Source: Clostridiaceae bacterium OM02-2AC
Lineage (GTDB): Bacteria; Bacillota_I; Bacilli_A; Erysipelotrichales; Erysipelotrichaceae
Reading direction: 5' to 3'
DNA: 64,000 bases
Assembly: GCA_003481775.1 (NCBI GenBank)
Contig: QULU01000008.1
Coordinates: forward strand, 1 to 64,000
Under the pieces are notes generated by a model. It had not been told where the DNA came from. It ran no database searches and saw only the letters and a program-made list of their open reading frames with translations. Numbering within the stretch: position 1 is the stretch's first letter; each line of letters begins with the position of its first letter. Below, piece after piece: positions 9,440 to 17,995 of this stretch. A program made the position numbers and the translations under genes.

Positions 9440-11149
9440 TCAGCGCAGCATTGTTTTTGCGGCGACTGCGAGAACCTTCGGATTTTTATTATATGGTGTT
9501 ACCGGGCACAGCTTCTTATCAATTCCAAGCAGTCCATACACTGCCATACGTGCTGCACGGACGGAATATTCCTCCGTGAATACCATATCCTCCGGAATTT
9601 CCACAAATTGCGAAATCATGGCGAAGTTGGTAGAGCCGCTTGGTATTACTAGCGGACGATCGCTCATCGCTCTTGGCTGGAATTGTGAATCGATATATGG
9701 CATCATGCATGGGATGACGTTCACAACGGATTCCATGATGTCCTTAGTATCCTCTTCAAAATGCAGATGGTGAATCAGCTCCATCAGAATTTCCTCACCG
9801 CTGCATTCCCGCATTGGCTTTTTCACATAGTCACCCAAAGCATCCGTATACAGACCATAGCCCCAGAATATTGTCGTATTGGCATCCTGTGCCTTGAAAT
9901 GCGGCTGTGCCGCTACGACAATGGACATGAGCCAGCTGGAATCCTTAAAGGTCATAAGTGCTCCGCTGCCCGGAATATTGCCGGAGAACTGCTCGATCAT
10001 TTTCAGCAGCTTATTTCCCTTCATGGTCACGGTAAAGCTTTCCCAATTGGTCTCTTCCGGCTTTCCAAAGAATGGCGCCGGATCTCCAAGTACAGGCTTC
10101 TTTTCCGCAACTCTTTTCCATAGCTGTGCAGACATCGGATGTTCCGGCTGATAAGGCGCCGGTGTTTTGAAGTCACCAAGCGTTGCACAATCAGTCATAC
10201 AGCCGTTTGTCATAATACACAGATCGGTATCCTCAAGATGGATGATACGCTGCTTGCCGTTTTCCGAAATATGAATATCCGTTACCGTAACGCTGTCTTC
10301 CTTAAAGTCCAAATCCTCGACAATGGCACGAATGCTGAAATCAACACCAAAGCCCTCCAGATATACCTTTAATGGAAGAATCACAGATTCATACTGATTA
10401 TATGGTGTTCTGGTTACTCCCTCTAAGGTTTCAATACGCGGAAACTCCAGAATCATACGATTCATATACCGGCGAAATTCAAACGCGCTGGACCATTTCT
10501 GGAATGCAAAGGTTGTCTGCCACATGTACCAGAAGTTTGTAGTAAAGAAATGCGGACTATCCTTAAACCATTGCTCAATGGTTACATCATCCAGCTTTTC
10601 TTCCGGTGTTGCAAGCAGCTTTGTCATTAGAAAGCGATCGGTATTGTTAAACTGCATACTGCGTACATCCTGAATCACCCCATAGCGATCCACGAGTCTG
10701 GCCTGTGCATGTGTTGGATGCAGGTGATCAAAGTTCAGTATTTCCTCGGTCACGCTTTTTCCCGGCCAGTCCAGAGATGGAATGGAGGAAAATAAATCCC
10801 AGAAGTTCTCATAGGTTTCCTCATTCAGCATTCTTCCGCCGCGGCAGACAAACCCATTCTGCATTGTTCCTGCCCCGTCATTACTTCCGCCAAGGATGCT
10901 CATTCCCTCCATGATATGGATATTTTCTCCATGAAAGCCGCCATCCTGAATGAGGTATGCCGCTGCCGCTAAGGAAGCCAGACCGCCGCCGATCAGGTAT
11001 GCCTGCCGTTCTCCCTCTCTTCCACTGCTCACCATACTTTGAACACTCTGCTCCCGTTTCTTTGCCGCATGGCGCACTGCCGTTGCTGCTGCGATACCTG
11101 CTGCGGCAGCTGCGGCACCCGCTGCGATTTTCTTTGTCTGTTTCTTCAT
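9440..11149 (-). CDS. ohyA: Oleate hydratase (myosin-cross-reactive antigen family)
   Basis: 569 residues. FAD-dependent fatty-acid hydratase that adds water to the cis-9 double bond of oleic and related unsaturated acids to give 10-hydroxy fatty acids, a detoxification reaction common in gut bacteria. An alanine-rich basic N-terminal extension precedes the FAD-binding Rossmann motif YLIGGGLASLAAAAYL (about residues 51-66) and the glutamate in HIMEG. Family motifs follow: GGRMLNEETYENFWDLF, TNFWYMWQTTFAFQKW, EFRRYMNRMILEFPRIETL and VIPSGSTNFAMISQF. The ATG is preceded by AGGAGGAGA. It lies downstream of the pilus operon but behind its own terminator (11284-11312), so it is probably an independent unit. 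Confidence 0.95.
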   Translation of the reverse strand: MKKQTKKIAAGAAAAAAGIAAATAVRHAAKKREQSVQSMVSSGREGERQAYLIGGGLASLAAAAYLIQDGGFHGENIHIMEGMSILGGSNDGAGTMQNGFVCRGGRMLNEETYENFWDLFSSIPSLDWPGKSVTEEILNFDHLHPTHAQARLVDRYGVIQDVRSMQFNNTDRFLMTKLLATPEEKLDDVTIEQWFKDSPHFFTTNFWYMWQTTFAFQKWSSAFEFRRYMNRMILEFPRIETLEGVTRTPYNQYESVILPLKVYLEGFGVDFSIRAIVEDLDFKEDSVTVTDIHISENGKQRIIHLEDTDLCIMTNGCMTDCATLGDFKTPAPYQPEHPMSAQLWKRVAEKKPVLGDPAPFFGKPEETNWESFTVTMKGNKLLKMIEQFSGNIPGSGALMTFKDSSWLMSIVVAAQPHFKAQDANTTIFWGYGLYTDALGDYVKKPMRECSGEEILMELIHHLHFEEDTKDIMESVVNVIPCMMPYIDSQFQPRAMSDRPLVIPSGSTNFAMISQFVEIPEDMVFTEEYSVRAARMAVYGLLGIDKKLCPVTPYNKNPKVLAVAAKTMLR

Positions 11150-11283
11150 TCAAATCTCCTCCTATGTTTTGATATGCATATGCGCTCATGCATACGCTTC
11201 TGTTATCTGGTTTCAGTATAGCGCGTTTTCCCTACGGTGTATTTATACAGTTTCTCAACTTTGTCTGTTTTCCTCTAGTATAT

Positions 11284-11312
11284 GAAAAAAAGCGAAAGCC
11301 ATGCGCCTTCGC
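11284..11312 (-). terminator. Terminator of the pilus operon
   Basis: On the minus strand GCGAAGGC pairs with GCTTTCGC (one G-U pair), followed by seven T. It sits directly after the PilT stop codon. Confidence 0.8.
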
Positions 11313-11314
11313 CG

Positions 11315-12379
11315 TCACATATTTAATTTTTTACGCATGCGTTCCGAGTTGCTCGCATACATCAAGGCGGCCTCCTTATCAATTTTGCCTGCCTCATATA
11401 GCTTCATAAGACTTTCATCCATGGTAATCATTCCCTGATCCTTTCCTGCTATCATGGAATTTTCCAGCTGATGAATTTTCCCTTCCCTGATTTGCGTACG
11501 AATCGCCGGATTGACGATCATAATTTCAAAAACAGGGACGATGGTGCCATCTGTGGCAAGTACCAGCTGTTCACTGATAACAGCATGCAGTGTCATGGAC
11601 AGCTGTACGCGAATCTGCTGCTGCTGTTCACTTGGGAATACATCTATCATGCGGTCAATGGTATTGGCTGCCCCCATAGTGTGAAGGGTCGATAAGATTA
11701 AATGCCCGGTCTCTGCGGCCGTAACTGCCGTATTGATGGTCTCCAGATCCCGCATTTCTCCAACCAGTATGACCTCCGGTGCTTCCCGCAGAGCAGAGCG
11801 CAGCGCGTTCAAATAATCCTGTGTATCGTGATATACCTCACGCTGGGATACGATGCTTTTCTTATGGGCATGCAGATATTCGATTGGATCTTCGATCGTT
11901 ATGATATGTACATTGCGGCTTTCATTGATTTTATCAATGATGCAGGCGAGCGTCGTTGATTTCCCACACCCGGCCGGCCCGCTTACCAGAATCATTCCCT
12001 TTTTTACTGCCGCAAGCGAAGTGATAACCTGTGGTATATGCAATTCAACCGGATCGGGTAGTTCAAAGCGGACCACCCGTAGCACCGCTGCCTGTGAATT
12101 TCTCTGTAGATAGACATTGCAGCGAAACCGTCCCACATCTGGTATGGAAAAGGAAAAATCATCGTCCTTTTTTTTGAGAAAGTCCTCATAGGAATTCTGC
12201 AGCGCATACTGATAGATTTCCTGAATCAGCTGTGCTGTGTCATTGGGCATCAGCCTGGTTTCCTGCATGGAGTGAATTTCTCCATTGATTTTAAAGGCAT
12301 ATGGATGCCCTGCTACTAAAAATATATCCGAAGCATTCCTTGCGATTGCTTCCTTCAGCATCTGTTCGATTGTCACCAT
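11315..12379 (-). CDS. pilT: PilT-family type IV pilus ATPase
   Basis: 354 residues. The ATG at 12379 overlaps the stop of the preceding gene (TGATG) and has AAGGGAG upstream; this start removes a spurious 11-residue extension. The N-terminal PAS-like domain (ASDIFLVAGHPYAFKING) is followed by the RecA-type ATPase core. It has Walker A SGPAGCGKST, the Asp box (TIEDPIEYLH), Walker B VILVGEMRD and the His box LSTLHTMGA. PilT ATPases normally power pilus retraction. No PilB-type extension ATPase is present in this operon, so this enzyme may be the only motor here or may work with a PilB encoded elsewhere. It is the last gene of a seven-gene operon with overlapping or closely spaced genes. Confidence 0.9.
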   Translation of the reverse strand: MVTIEQMLKEAIARNASDIFLVAGHPYAFKINGEIHSMQETRLMPNDTAQLIQEIYQYALQNSYEDFLKKKDDDFSFSIPDVGRFRCNVYLQRNSQAAVLRVVRFELPDPVELHIPQVITSLAAVKKGMILVSGPAGCGKSTTLACIIDKINESRNVHIITIEDPIEYLHAHKKSIVSQREVYHDTQDYLNALRSALREAPEVILVGEMRDLETINTAVTAAETGHLILSTLHTMGAANTIDRMIDVFPSEQQQQIRVQLSMTLHAVISEQLVLATDGTIVPVFEIMIVNPAIRTQIREGKIHQLENSMIAGKDQGMITMDESLMKLYEAGKIDKEAALMYASNSERMRKKLNM

Positions 12380-12801
12380 CACAGTGCATCTCCCTTCGTA
12401 ATTGTTTTCCATGCTTTTATATGAATAGCACTTCCCTGCTTCTGCAATCTCAGCTGCAGCTGCTGTGCATCCTGAACCGGTATTGTGACGAGCAGCTCAT
12501 CCTGCTTCCAATCCGTCTTCATCCCATATTCCTGCAGCAGTGACTGCACCCTGCTTTGCTTCAGACGTTGTTGCAGGGTCTGCTCAGGATACTGCCGGAG
12601 TTCATCAATTAGCAGCTGTGCTCCTGCATCACTTTTGGCGACTGCCTCCTGATACAGCTTCTCACGCTGTGCAATTTTTTCGTTTTGTAACGCGCGTGTA
12701 TATGAAAGTACAGATAAGATCATCATGCACAAAACGACGAAAATCATGAAGATACTGGATGCCCCCAGACCAATCTGTACGCCGCGCTTTTCAAGCTTCA
12801 T
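12379..12801 (-). CDS. Small single-pass membrane protein of pilus operon
   Basis: 140 residues. One transmembrane helix near the N-terminus (GASSIFMIFVVLCMMILSVL), then an extracytoplasmic helical region rich in Gln, Glu and Lys and a beta-rich end. The start overlaps the previous gene by 4 nt. The membrane segment resembles a family of small proteins found in Firmicutes pilus loci, but I cannot name it. The topology suggests a minor pseudopilin-like or assembly-platform (PilN/PilO-like) component; this is inference from context. Confidence 0.7.
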   Translation of the reverse strand: MKLEKRGVQIGLGASSIFMIFVVLCMMILSVLSYTRALQNEKIAQREKLYQEAVAKSDAGAQLLIDELRQYPEQTLQQRLKQSRVQSLLQEYGMKTDWKQDELLVTIPVQDAQQLQLRLQKQGSAIHIKAWKTITKGDAL

Positions 12802-13199
12802 TGTTGAACGCCCCCTTCCAGCAGAAAGGGAAGACGTACAAGCTCCTTATCCCTGCGGTAAATACACATCTCGCAAAGTGCTCTGCCACTTTTTTCAACT
12901 GCTTCCTTCTGCTCGATTTCAACACGGTAATATCCTGCCTGCGAGGATACCCGGTTTCCATTCTCATCCAGATAAAAGATTTTCTTCTGCATTGCCTGCT
13001 GCAGCGAGGTAATCTCACGCTGTGCCAACAGATTCTCTCCGTATTGCAGCGCATTCCGCGTATCTGCAGCCAGATTATTTTTTTCCTTTGCCGTTCCCAG
13101 CACGAGCACGCAAACCGCACTTGCCAGGGTGAAGAAGAAAAGCACAAAGATGAGCTCCATCAGAAACGATATCGATTTATTTGCATGACTCTCCCGCAT
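12798..13199 (-). CDS. Minor pseudopilin-like protein
   Basis: 133 residues. A basic N-terminus precedes a hydrophobic helix with SFLMELIFVLFFF, in which a Ser and the Glu five residues later sit where pilins have the processed Gly and Glu5. A soluble domain with two cysteines (CEMC) follows. The 3' end overlaps the next gene by 4 nt. The likely role is a minor pilin of the type IV pilus-like machine encoded by this operon. The absence of a canonical G/FTLIE leader-peptide motif makes processing by a prepilin peptidase uncertain. Confidence 0.65.
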   Translation of the reverse strand: MRESHANKSISFLMELIFVLFFFTLASAVCVLVLGTAKEKNNLAADTRNALQYGENLLAQREITSLQQAMQKKIFYLDENGNRVSSQAGYYRVEIEQKEAVEKSGRALCEMCIYRRDKELVRLPFLLEGGVQQ

Positions 13200-13211
13200 A
13201 GCGCTTCCTCC

Positions 13212-13673
13212 TTACTCACTCTTCAGCTCCATGATCATACGGCTGGCTTTCCCCTGCTCATCGTGAATGCTCACTTGCAGCAGCCCTCCATTTTCCTGTG
13301 CTTCAAAGTCATAAACGGTAAACAGCGCTGTCCCTGCTGAAAGCATCGGCTCCACTTCCTCACTCACATACAGCTCCCGCAGTTTACCCTCATATTCATA
13401 TATATAGGTGATCGTCCGTTCTTTTTTATCCTGTATTACAATCGCCTCCGTGTTCTCCAGCTGTCTCACAGATACAGCCCCATCTTCATCCGCACTCCTG
13501 ATTTTTGTACGCAGATATGCCAGAGGTGTATGCATACGCTCTACCTCTTCCCCCTGTTTGATGATGGCCTGATAGCTTCCGGTCTGAAACAGAAGAACCA
13601 GAAACGCACAGATTACAAATACGGTGAATAACGATAGAGAGAACAAAATATCAATGGAATGTCGTTGTTTCAT
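13212..13673 (-). CDS. Pilus-operon membrane protein (DUF4860-like)
   Basis: 153 residues with a short cytoplasmic start (MKQRHSID), one hydrophobic helix (SLFTVFVICAFLVLLF) and an extracytoplasmic beta-rich domain of about 115 residues. Size, topology and position between pilin-like genes fit the DUF4860 family often found in Firmicutes pilus operons; this is recognised by pattern rather than by search. It overlaps the upstream gene by 4 nt (ATGA). Confidence 0.65.
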   Translation of the reverse strand: MKQRHSIDILFSLSLFTVFVICAFLVLLFQTGSYQAIIKQGEEVERMHTPLAYLRTKIRSADEDGAVSVRQLENTEAIVIQDKKERTITYIYEYEGKLRELYVSEEVEPMLSAGTALFTVYDFEAQENGGLLQVSIHDEQGKASRMIMELKSE

Positions 13674-13981
13674 GGCTGTTCACTCCTTGGATATACATCC
13701 GTATCCGGCATGATGTTTGCTCCGATGTAATGATAACGGATGCGGTAGGCATCCTCCTGAATATACAAACCATAATGCGCTTTCAGATACTCCAGCGACT
13801 GGGGATATGCTCCCTCGATACTGTAGCATTCCAGTGCTGCTTTCTGGATTGCCTCTTCGGCACGCTGTGCATCCTCCTTACTGAGTCCGCTGTCGGTTGT
13901 CGAGAATCCATAAATGAGCATAACCAGGATTCCCAGAAACATAAGAAGCTGCAAACTCAGCATTCCCTTCTTTCGTTTCAT
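13670..13981 (-). CDS. Short pilin-like protein
   Basis: 103 residues. The N-terminus KRKKGMLSLQLLMFLGILVML resembles a type III signal and pilin helix, but Gln replaces the usual Glu5. A short globular part (EEAIQKAALECYSIEGAYPQSL) is typical of pilins and GspG-like pseudopilins. Start and stop overlap both neighbours by 4 nt, indicating tight translational coupling. Likely a minor pilin. Confidence 0.7.
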   Translation of the reverse strand: MKRKKGMLSLQLLMFLGILVMLIYGFSTTDSGLSKEDAQRAEEAIQKAALECYSIEGAYPQSLEYLKAHYGLYIQEDAYRIRYHYIGANIMPDTDVYPRSEQP

Positions 13982-15009
13982 CCGATGGATGACATAATGC
14001 TCATCAGCGGCAGCATGACAGAGAGCAGAATGATTCCGACAATTACAGACAGAACAATCACGATGACCGGTTCAATGGTATTCAGGAAGGTTGAGATACT
14101 GGTATCCACATCCTTCTCATACAGGGTGCTTACCTTCTGCATGACCTCATCACTTTTTCCGCTGTGAAAGCCGGTGATGATCATACTCGCATATACTCCC
14201 TGATAAAGCGCCTGCTCGCGCAGACATTGAGAAAAGCTTTTCCCCGCCTGCATATCATTACGGCAGGCATCGATTTTCTTTTGAACCGCCTCATCCTCCA
14301 CAACATCTGTAAGATACCCCAGCGCCTCCTCCATTTCATATCCGCTTGTAATGAACAGCGACAGGGCATAGGTCATTTTTGCCATTACCATATTGTGATA
14401 GAGCTGCTTTGTCATAAACAGATGAGAGAGGAATGATTTTCCTCCTGATTTTCTAAAGGTCACTGCGAGTAGAACCCCTCCCAGCAAGAACAGTGTCAAT
14501 AGGATAAAGGAGGCCGTGGCAAACAGCTGTCCAAAGTGCATCATGGAGGCGGCCGTCCCCTGAAGGGCAGCTCCCATATGCAAAAGTACCTTTTCAAAAA
14601 TCGGCAGAACCTTCCATACGATGATGCCGACAACCGCCCACATCATCAATAACAAAATCGAGGGATAGGTCAGCGCCTCCTTCAAGGACTGCTTCAGGTC
14701 ACTGCTACGCTCATAATATAGCGCCAGCTCCTTCATAACATTATCGAGATGACCGCTGATTTCCCCAATTTCCACCATTTTCTTAGCATACGTGTCGAAA
14801 TACGGAGCCTCCTCCAGCGCTGCGCTAAAGGAGCCCACGACATGTACCTTTTCCAGCAGACATCCAGCGGCCTCCTTCATATGCGAGTTATCCGTATCGT
14901 CCCCTATGATTTCCAGCCCTTCCTCGACAGATAGTCCGCCTGCGAGAATCATCGACATCTGGGTACAGAAATCAAACATTTCCTCAGAGCGTAATGTTGT
15001 ATGTGTCAT
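13978..15009 (-). CDS. pilC: PilC/GspF-family inner-membrane platform protein
   Basis: 343 residues. Two type II secretion F domains, each ending in membrane helices: about residues 10-130 followed by LLLMMWAVVGIIVWKVLP, and about 200-320 followed by EPVIVIVLSVIVGIILLSVMLP. Another helix lies near FILLTLFLLGGVLLAV. It anchors the pilus motor and pilin assembly at the membrane. AGGAGGAAAACGT precedes the ATG, 11 nt after the transglutaminase stop. It is slightly shorter than a typical PilC of about 400 residues, but both repeats are present. Confidence 0.88.
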   Translation of the reverse strand: MTHTTLRSEEMFDFCTQMSMILAGGLSVEEGLEIIGDDTDNSHMKEAAGCLLEKVHVVGSFSAALEEAPYFDTYAKKMVEIGEISGHLDNVMKELALYYERSSDLKQSLKEALTYPSILLLMMWAVVGIIVWKVLPIFEKVLLHMGAALQGTAASMMHFGQLFATASFILLTLFLLGGVLLAVTFRKSGGKSFLSHLFMTKQLYHNMVMAKMTYALSLFITSGYEMEEALGYLTDVVEDEAVQKKIDACRNDMQAGKSFSQCLREQALYQGVYASMIITGFHSGKSDEVMQKVSTLYEKDVDTSISTFLNTIEPVIVIVLSVIVGIILLSVMLPLMSIMSSIG

Positions 15010-15020
15010 ACGTTTTCCTC

Positions 15021-15938
15021 CTAGTAGTAATACTTATCTTCATAGTCATCTTTATAATCGATGTCACTGGCATCAAAGGTTGGATCCATACGGCTCCATT
15101 TCTTCGCATGCAGTAGAATTTCGGGATTGATCCATCCCTTCCCCTCAATATATACCTCCACCCAGGCATGATATTCAATCGTGGTATTTCCTGTTACCAG
15201 TCTGGTTGGAATCTGCTGGCTGCGCAGCATCGCCGCAAGCAGAGCCGCATAATCAAAGCATATCCCTTTTTTGCTTTCCAGTGTCTCATCCACGACAGGA
15301 AGCACATAAATATCCTCTACTTCCTTAGCCTTTTTTGAATCATAGCTGATGTTATCCACCACATAATTGTACAGTGTTGCAATCCGCTTCAATACGGTAT
15401 CATCATCCTTCGTCAGCTCAAAGGCTTTTTTTACAGCCGCCGTATGACTGTCATAGTTGACCGTCTGATTTGGATATAAAAACGGTATCCTCTCATTTTC
15501 AAGCTTGACATCCAGGGACAGGGTCAATGTGATTGTATAGGTTTTCCCGGAACGATTTTCGAGTACCTTTACCAGATATGTTCCGCTTCCCTGTTCAAAG
15601 GGAAAGGTTTCGTATTCGTTTTCCTTTGTAAAATCATATGCGATGTTTCCTACCCCGTCCTTCGTTATCTGTAGGCGCATCCTTTTTTCAGGCTTGCGCA
15701 GAAGCTTGGCCTGCAGATAGCCGCTGCTGGTATTGCTGTAATCGATTTGCACCAGTCCGCTGGAATCCACAGCTACCTGCTCTCCGGGGCTGCTGGGCAG
15801 ACGAAGTTCAGACATTTTGGGATTCGGTGATGTTTCATATTCGCTTGGATATTTCTTACCGTCTTCCTTGCCTGCGCATCCGCTGATCAGCAGCAGAGCT
15901 GTCAGAAAGCATAGAAAACGTCTGAATTTCATGGTCAT
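15021..15938 (-). CDS. Transglutaminase-like lipoprotein, first gene of pilus operon
   Basis: 305 residues. An N-terminal signal with lipobox LLISGC indicates an exported lipoprotein. The N-terminal half (about 50-160) is beta-rich. The C-terminal transglutaminase/protease-like domain shows the Cys-His-Asp triad in KKGICFDYAALL, TIEYHAWVEVY and RMDPTFDAS. Such domains act as cysteine proteases or cross-linking enzymes. At the head of a pilus operon it could process or cross-link a surface substrate, but the substrate is unknown. A double ATG is present; the first (15938) has AAGGAGA at good spacing. The tail is rich in Asp and Tyr (DYKDDYEDKYYY). Confidence 0.88.
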   Translation of the reverse strand: MTMKFRRFLCFLTALLLISGCAGKEDGKKYPSEYETSPNPKMSELRLPSSPGEQVAVDSSGLVQIDYSNTSSGYLQAKLLRKPEKRMRLQITKDGVGNIAYDFTKENEYETFPFEQGSGTYLVKVLENRSGKTYTITLTLSLDVKLENERIPFLYPNQTVNYDSHTAAVKKAFELTKDDDTVLKRIATLYNYVVDNISYDSKKAKEVEDIYVLPVVDETLESKKGICFDYAALLAAMLRSQQIPTRLVTGNTTIEYHAWVEVYIEGKGWINPEILLHAKKWSRMDPTFDASDIDYKDDYEDKYYY

Positions 15939-15962
15939 ACCCGCTCTCTCCTTGTTTTGATT

Positions 15963-15971
15963 ATTATAGCA
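15963..15971 (-). promoter_or_regulatory. Extended -10 promoter of pilus operon
   Basis: The minus strand reads TGCTATAAT, a consensus extended -10, 25 nt upstream of the transglutaminase start codon. The -35 is poor. Confidence 0.65.
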
Positions 15972-16066
15972 TTCTTTTCTTTCGGAGAAAAGCTTTCTTG
16001 CCTGATGCCTATCAGGAGAACAGCAAATTGCGGGATAGGTAGGATAAAGGGAATACCTATAGGCAG

Positions 16067-16098
16067 AAAAAGCTGCATTCCAGTGACGAATACAGCTT
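16067..16098 (-). terminator. Terminator of the kinase/ABC operon
   Basis: On the minus strand AGCTGTATTC pairs with GAATGCAGCT (one G-U pair) around a 7-nt loop and is followed by five T. Confidence 0.75.
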
Positions 16099-16123
16099 AC
16101 TTTAGCTTTTCATTGCATGGTAC

Positions 16124-17995
16124 TTATAGAATATCGGCGTATCGAGCATCATAAGTTTCATAATATTTCGCCTGTGCGCTCCAGAGCTTTGCATATACCT
16201 GATCACGATCCTTCATCAACTGTTCATGAGTTCCCCGCTGAATCAGATATCCGTCATCAAAGACCAGGATATCATCACAGAAACGGCAGCTGCTCATCCG
16301 ATGCGAAATATAGATGCTTGTTTTATCCTGAACCATAGTATTGAACCGTTCATATATTTCATATTCGCTGATGGGATCAAGTGCGGCGGTCGGCTCATCA
16401 AGGATAACCAGAGGAGCATCCTTATACAATGCTCTGGCTATAGCTATTTTCTGCGCCTCTCCACCGGACACCTCTACACCGTCTCCCATCTCATGAAACA
16501 GCAGTGTATCCAGCTGCTGTGGAAGCATTTTGATTTTATCCTGAACACCGGCCAGAGATAAGGAGTGCCATACCGCTTCATCCGCCGCGTCCCTATGGCA
16601 GGCCACATTTTCCTTCACCGTAAAGGAGAACAGCGAGAAATCCTGAAAAACAGCAGCGAACAGATTCAGATATTCATGGTACTCATAATTTCGTATATCA
16701 ACACCATTCAGCGTGATACTGCCCTCGCTGACATCGTACATCCTGCACAGCAGCTTAATAAAGGTTGTTTTTCCTGCACCGTTTCTTCCGACAACTGCGA
16801 AGCGGCTGAGCATATTCAACTTCACGGATACATGGCGCAGGCTGTATTCCGTACTCTGTGAATAACGGAAGCTCACATCATGAAATTCTATTTCATACTC
16901 ATTGTCATTCCGCTTTTCAACAGGCAGCGAACCGCTGTGCAGAACGCTTTTCTTTTCCATAAAATTCGTATAAAACGTTAGATAGGAAGCACAAAGCTGC
17001 AGCTGGTTCAAGGCTTCCATCATCGTACGGAGCGATGCATTCATCTGCTGGACACTTCCGATATACTGAGTAACTGCCCCAATCGATACCGCCTGTGCAA
17101 ATGCCTTTAGGATGACAAAAAGGTAGGCCGCAAACAGTATCAAATCATTCATAAGCGAGGACATGAATTGATATCTGCGATTGAACTTCCATTTTTTCTC
17201 ATAATAGCCATGCAGATCGACAAGCAGCTTTTCCCATTCCATCAGCAGCAGATGCCGCATATGATACAGACGTATCTCTTTGGCATATTGTACATCATTA
17301 CATAATCGCTCAGTAAAGAAGTTAAATTTCTGATCGTACTCCACTTCTCCGTAATACAGCTTCAGTGTGTTGCGTACGACATACTCCATCAGGCGGTAAT
17401 ACAGTACGGCCAGCAGGACAACCAATATACATAATGTACACAGCGCGCCTGCCGGCTGTACAAAAAATGAAAGTATCGGCTGCGCCAGTGTTCCCTGCTT
17501 CAGACATAGCTGCACCAGCAGCAACATGGCAATAAGAAAACCTATAATCCCCTTCACCAGAGAATAATAGGAAAGCAGCAGACTTCCAAAGCCACCATTT
17601 CGTGCAACATTATGGTCAGCAGCTTCAAAGTCATCCAGATTCTTTTTATCTGCGAAAGTTGCATAATCCAGAGAAACGGACTTCATACAAACCGCAGCAT
17701 TGCACACTCTGTTGATTTTCATACTGATTGTCTCCGCATGATGCTTTACAATAGCGATTAAGACAGAAATGAGGAAGGCGGCCAGCAGCATGATGATACT
17801 CACACGTATCGCCTGATGGTATGCATTTTTCAGCAGCAGATCCAGTATGCGGGCACCACCGACAATCATGACATAGGGCTGCAGGGCATCCAGCAGAGCA
17901 TATAGCAGATATAAAGGAAGGGCTGAACGGTCCAGCACATGCATCATTTTCAGAAGCCGGAAATGGATACGCAGTTGTTTACAAATCCGCTTCAT
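16124..17995 (-). CDS. ABC half-exporter (permease plus ATPase), second of pair
   Basis: 623 residues. The N-terminal half carries six predicted membrane helices (about 25-300). The C-terminal ATPase domain has Walker A VGRNGAGKTT, signature SGGEAQKIAIARA, Walker B LVILDEPTAALDP and the switch His in YISHRMSS. It overlaps the upstream ABC gene by 17 nt and has AGGAGGTAAG before the ATG, so the two products probably form a heterodimeric exporter. Lying in one operon with an Agr-type sensor kinase and LytTR regulator, it may export or remove a peptide or antimicrobial. No peptidase C39 domain is present and the substrate cannot be read from sequence. Confidence 0.88.
   Translation of the reverse strand: MKRICKQLRIHFRLLKMMHVLDRSALPLYLLYALLDALQPYVMIVGGARILDLLLKNAYHQAIRVSIIMLLAAFLISVLIAIVKHHAETISMKINRVCNAAVCMKSVSLDYATFADKKNLDDFEAADHNVARNGGFGSLLLSYYSLVKGIIGFLIAMLLLVQLCLKQGTLAQPILSFFVQPAGALCTLCILVVLLAVLYYRLMEYVVRNTLKLYYGEVEYDQKFNFFTERLCNDVQYAKEIRLYHMRHLLLMEWEKLLVDLHGYYEKKWKFNRRYQFMSSLMNDLILFAAYLFVILKAFAQAVSIGAVTQYIGSVQQMNASLRTMMEALNQLQLCASYLTFYTNFMEKKSVLHSGSLPVEKRNDNEYEIEFHDVSFRYSQSTEYSLRHVSVKLNMLSRFAVVGRNGAGKTTFIKLLCRMYDVSEGSITLNGVDIRNYEYHEYLNLFAAVFQDFSLFSFTVKENVACHRDAADEAVWHSLSLAGVQDKIKMLPQQLDTLLFHEMGDGVEVSGGEAQKIAIARALYKDAPLVILDEPTAALDPISEYEIYERFNTMVQDKTSIYISHRMSSCRFCDDILVFDDGYLIQRGTHEQLMKDRDQVYAKLWSAQAKYYETYDARYADIL

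Noticed and set aside
15939..16123. c-di-GMP riboswitch upstream of the pilus operon
   Set aside because: The region contains two small hairpins and a terminator of the neighbouring operon, but no recognisable GEMM core could be traced by eye.
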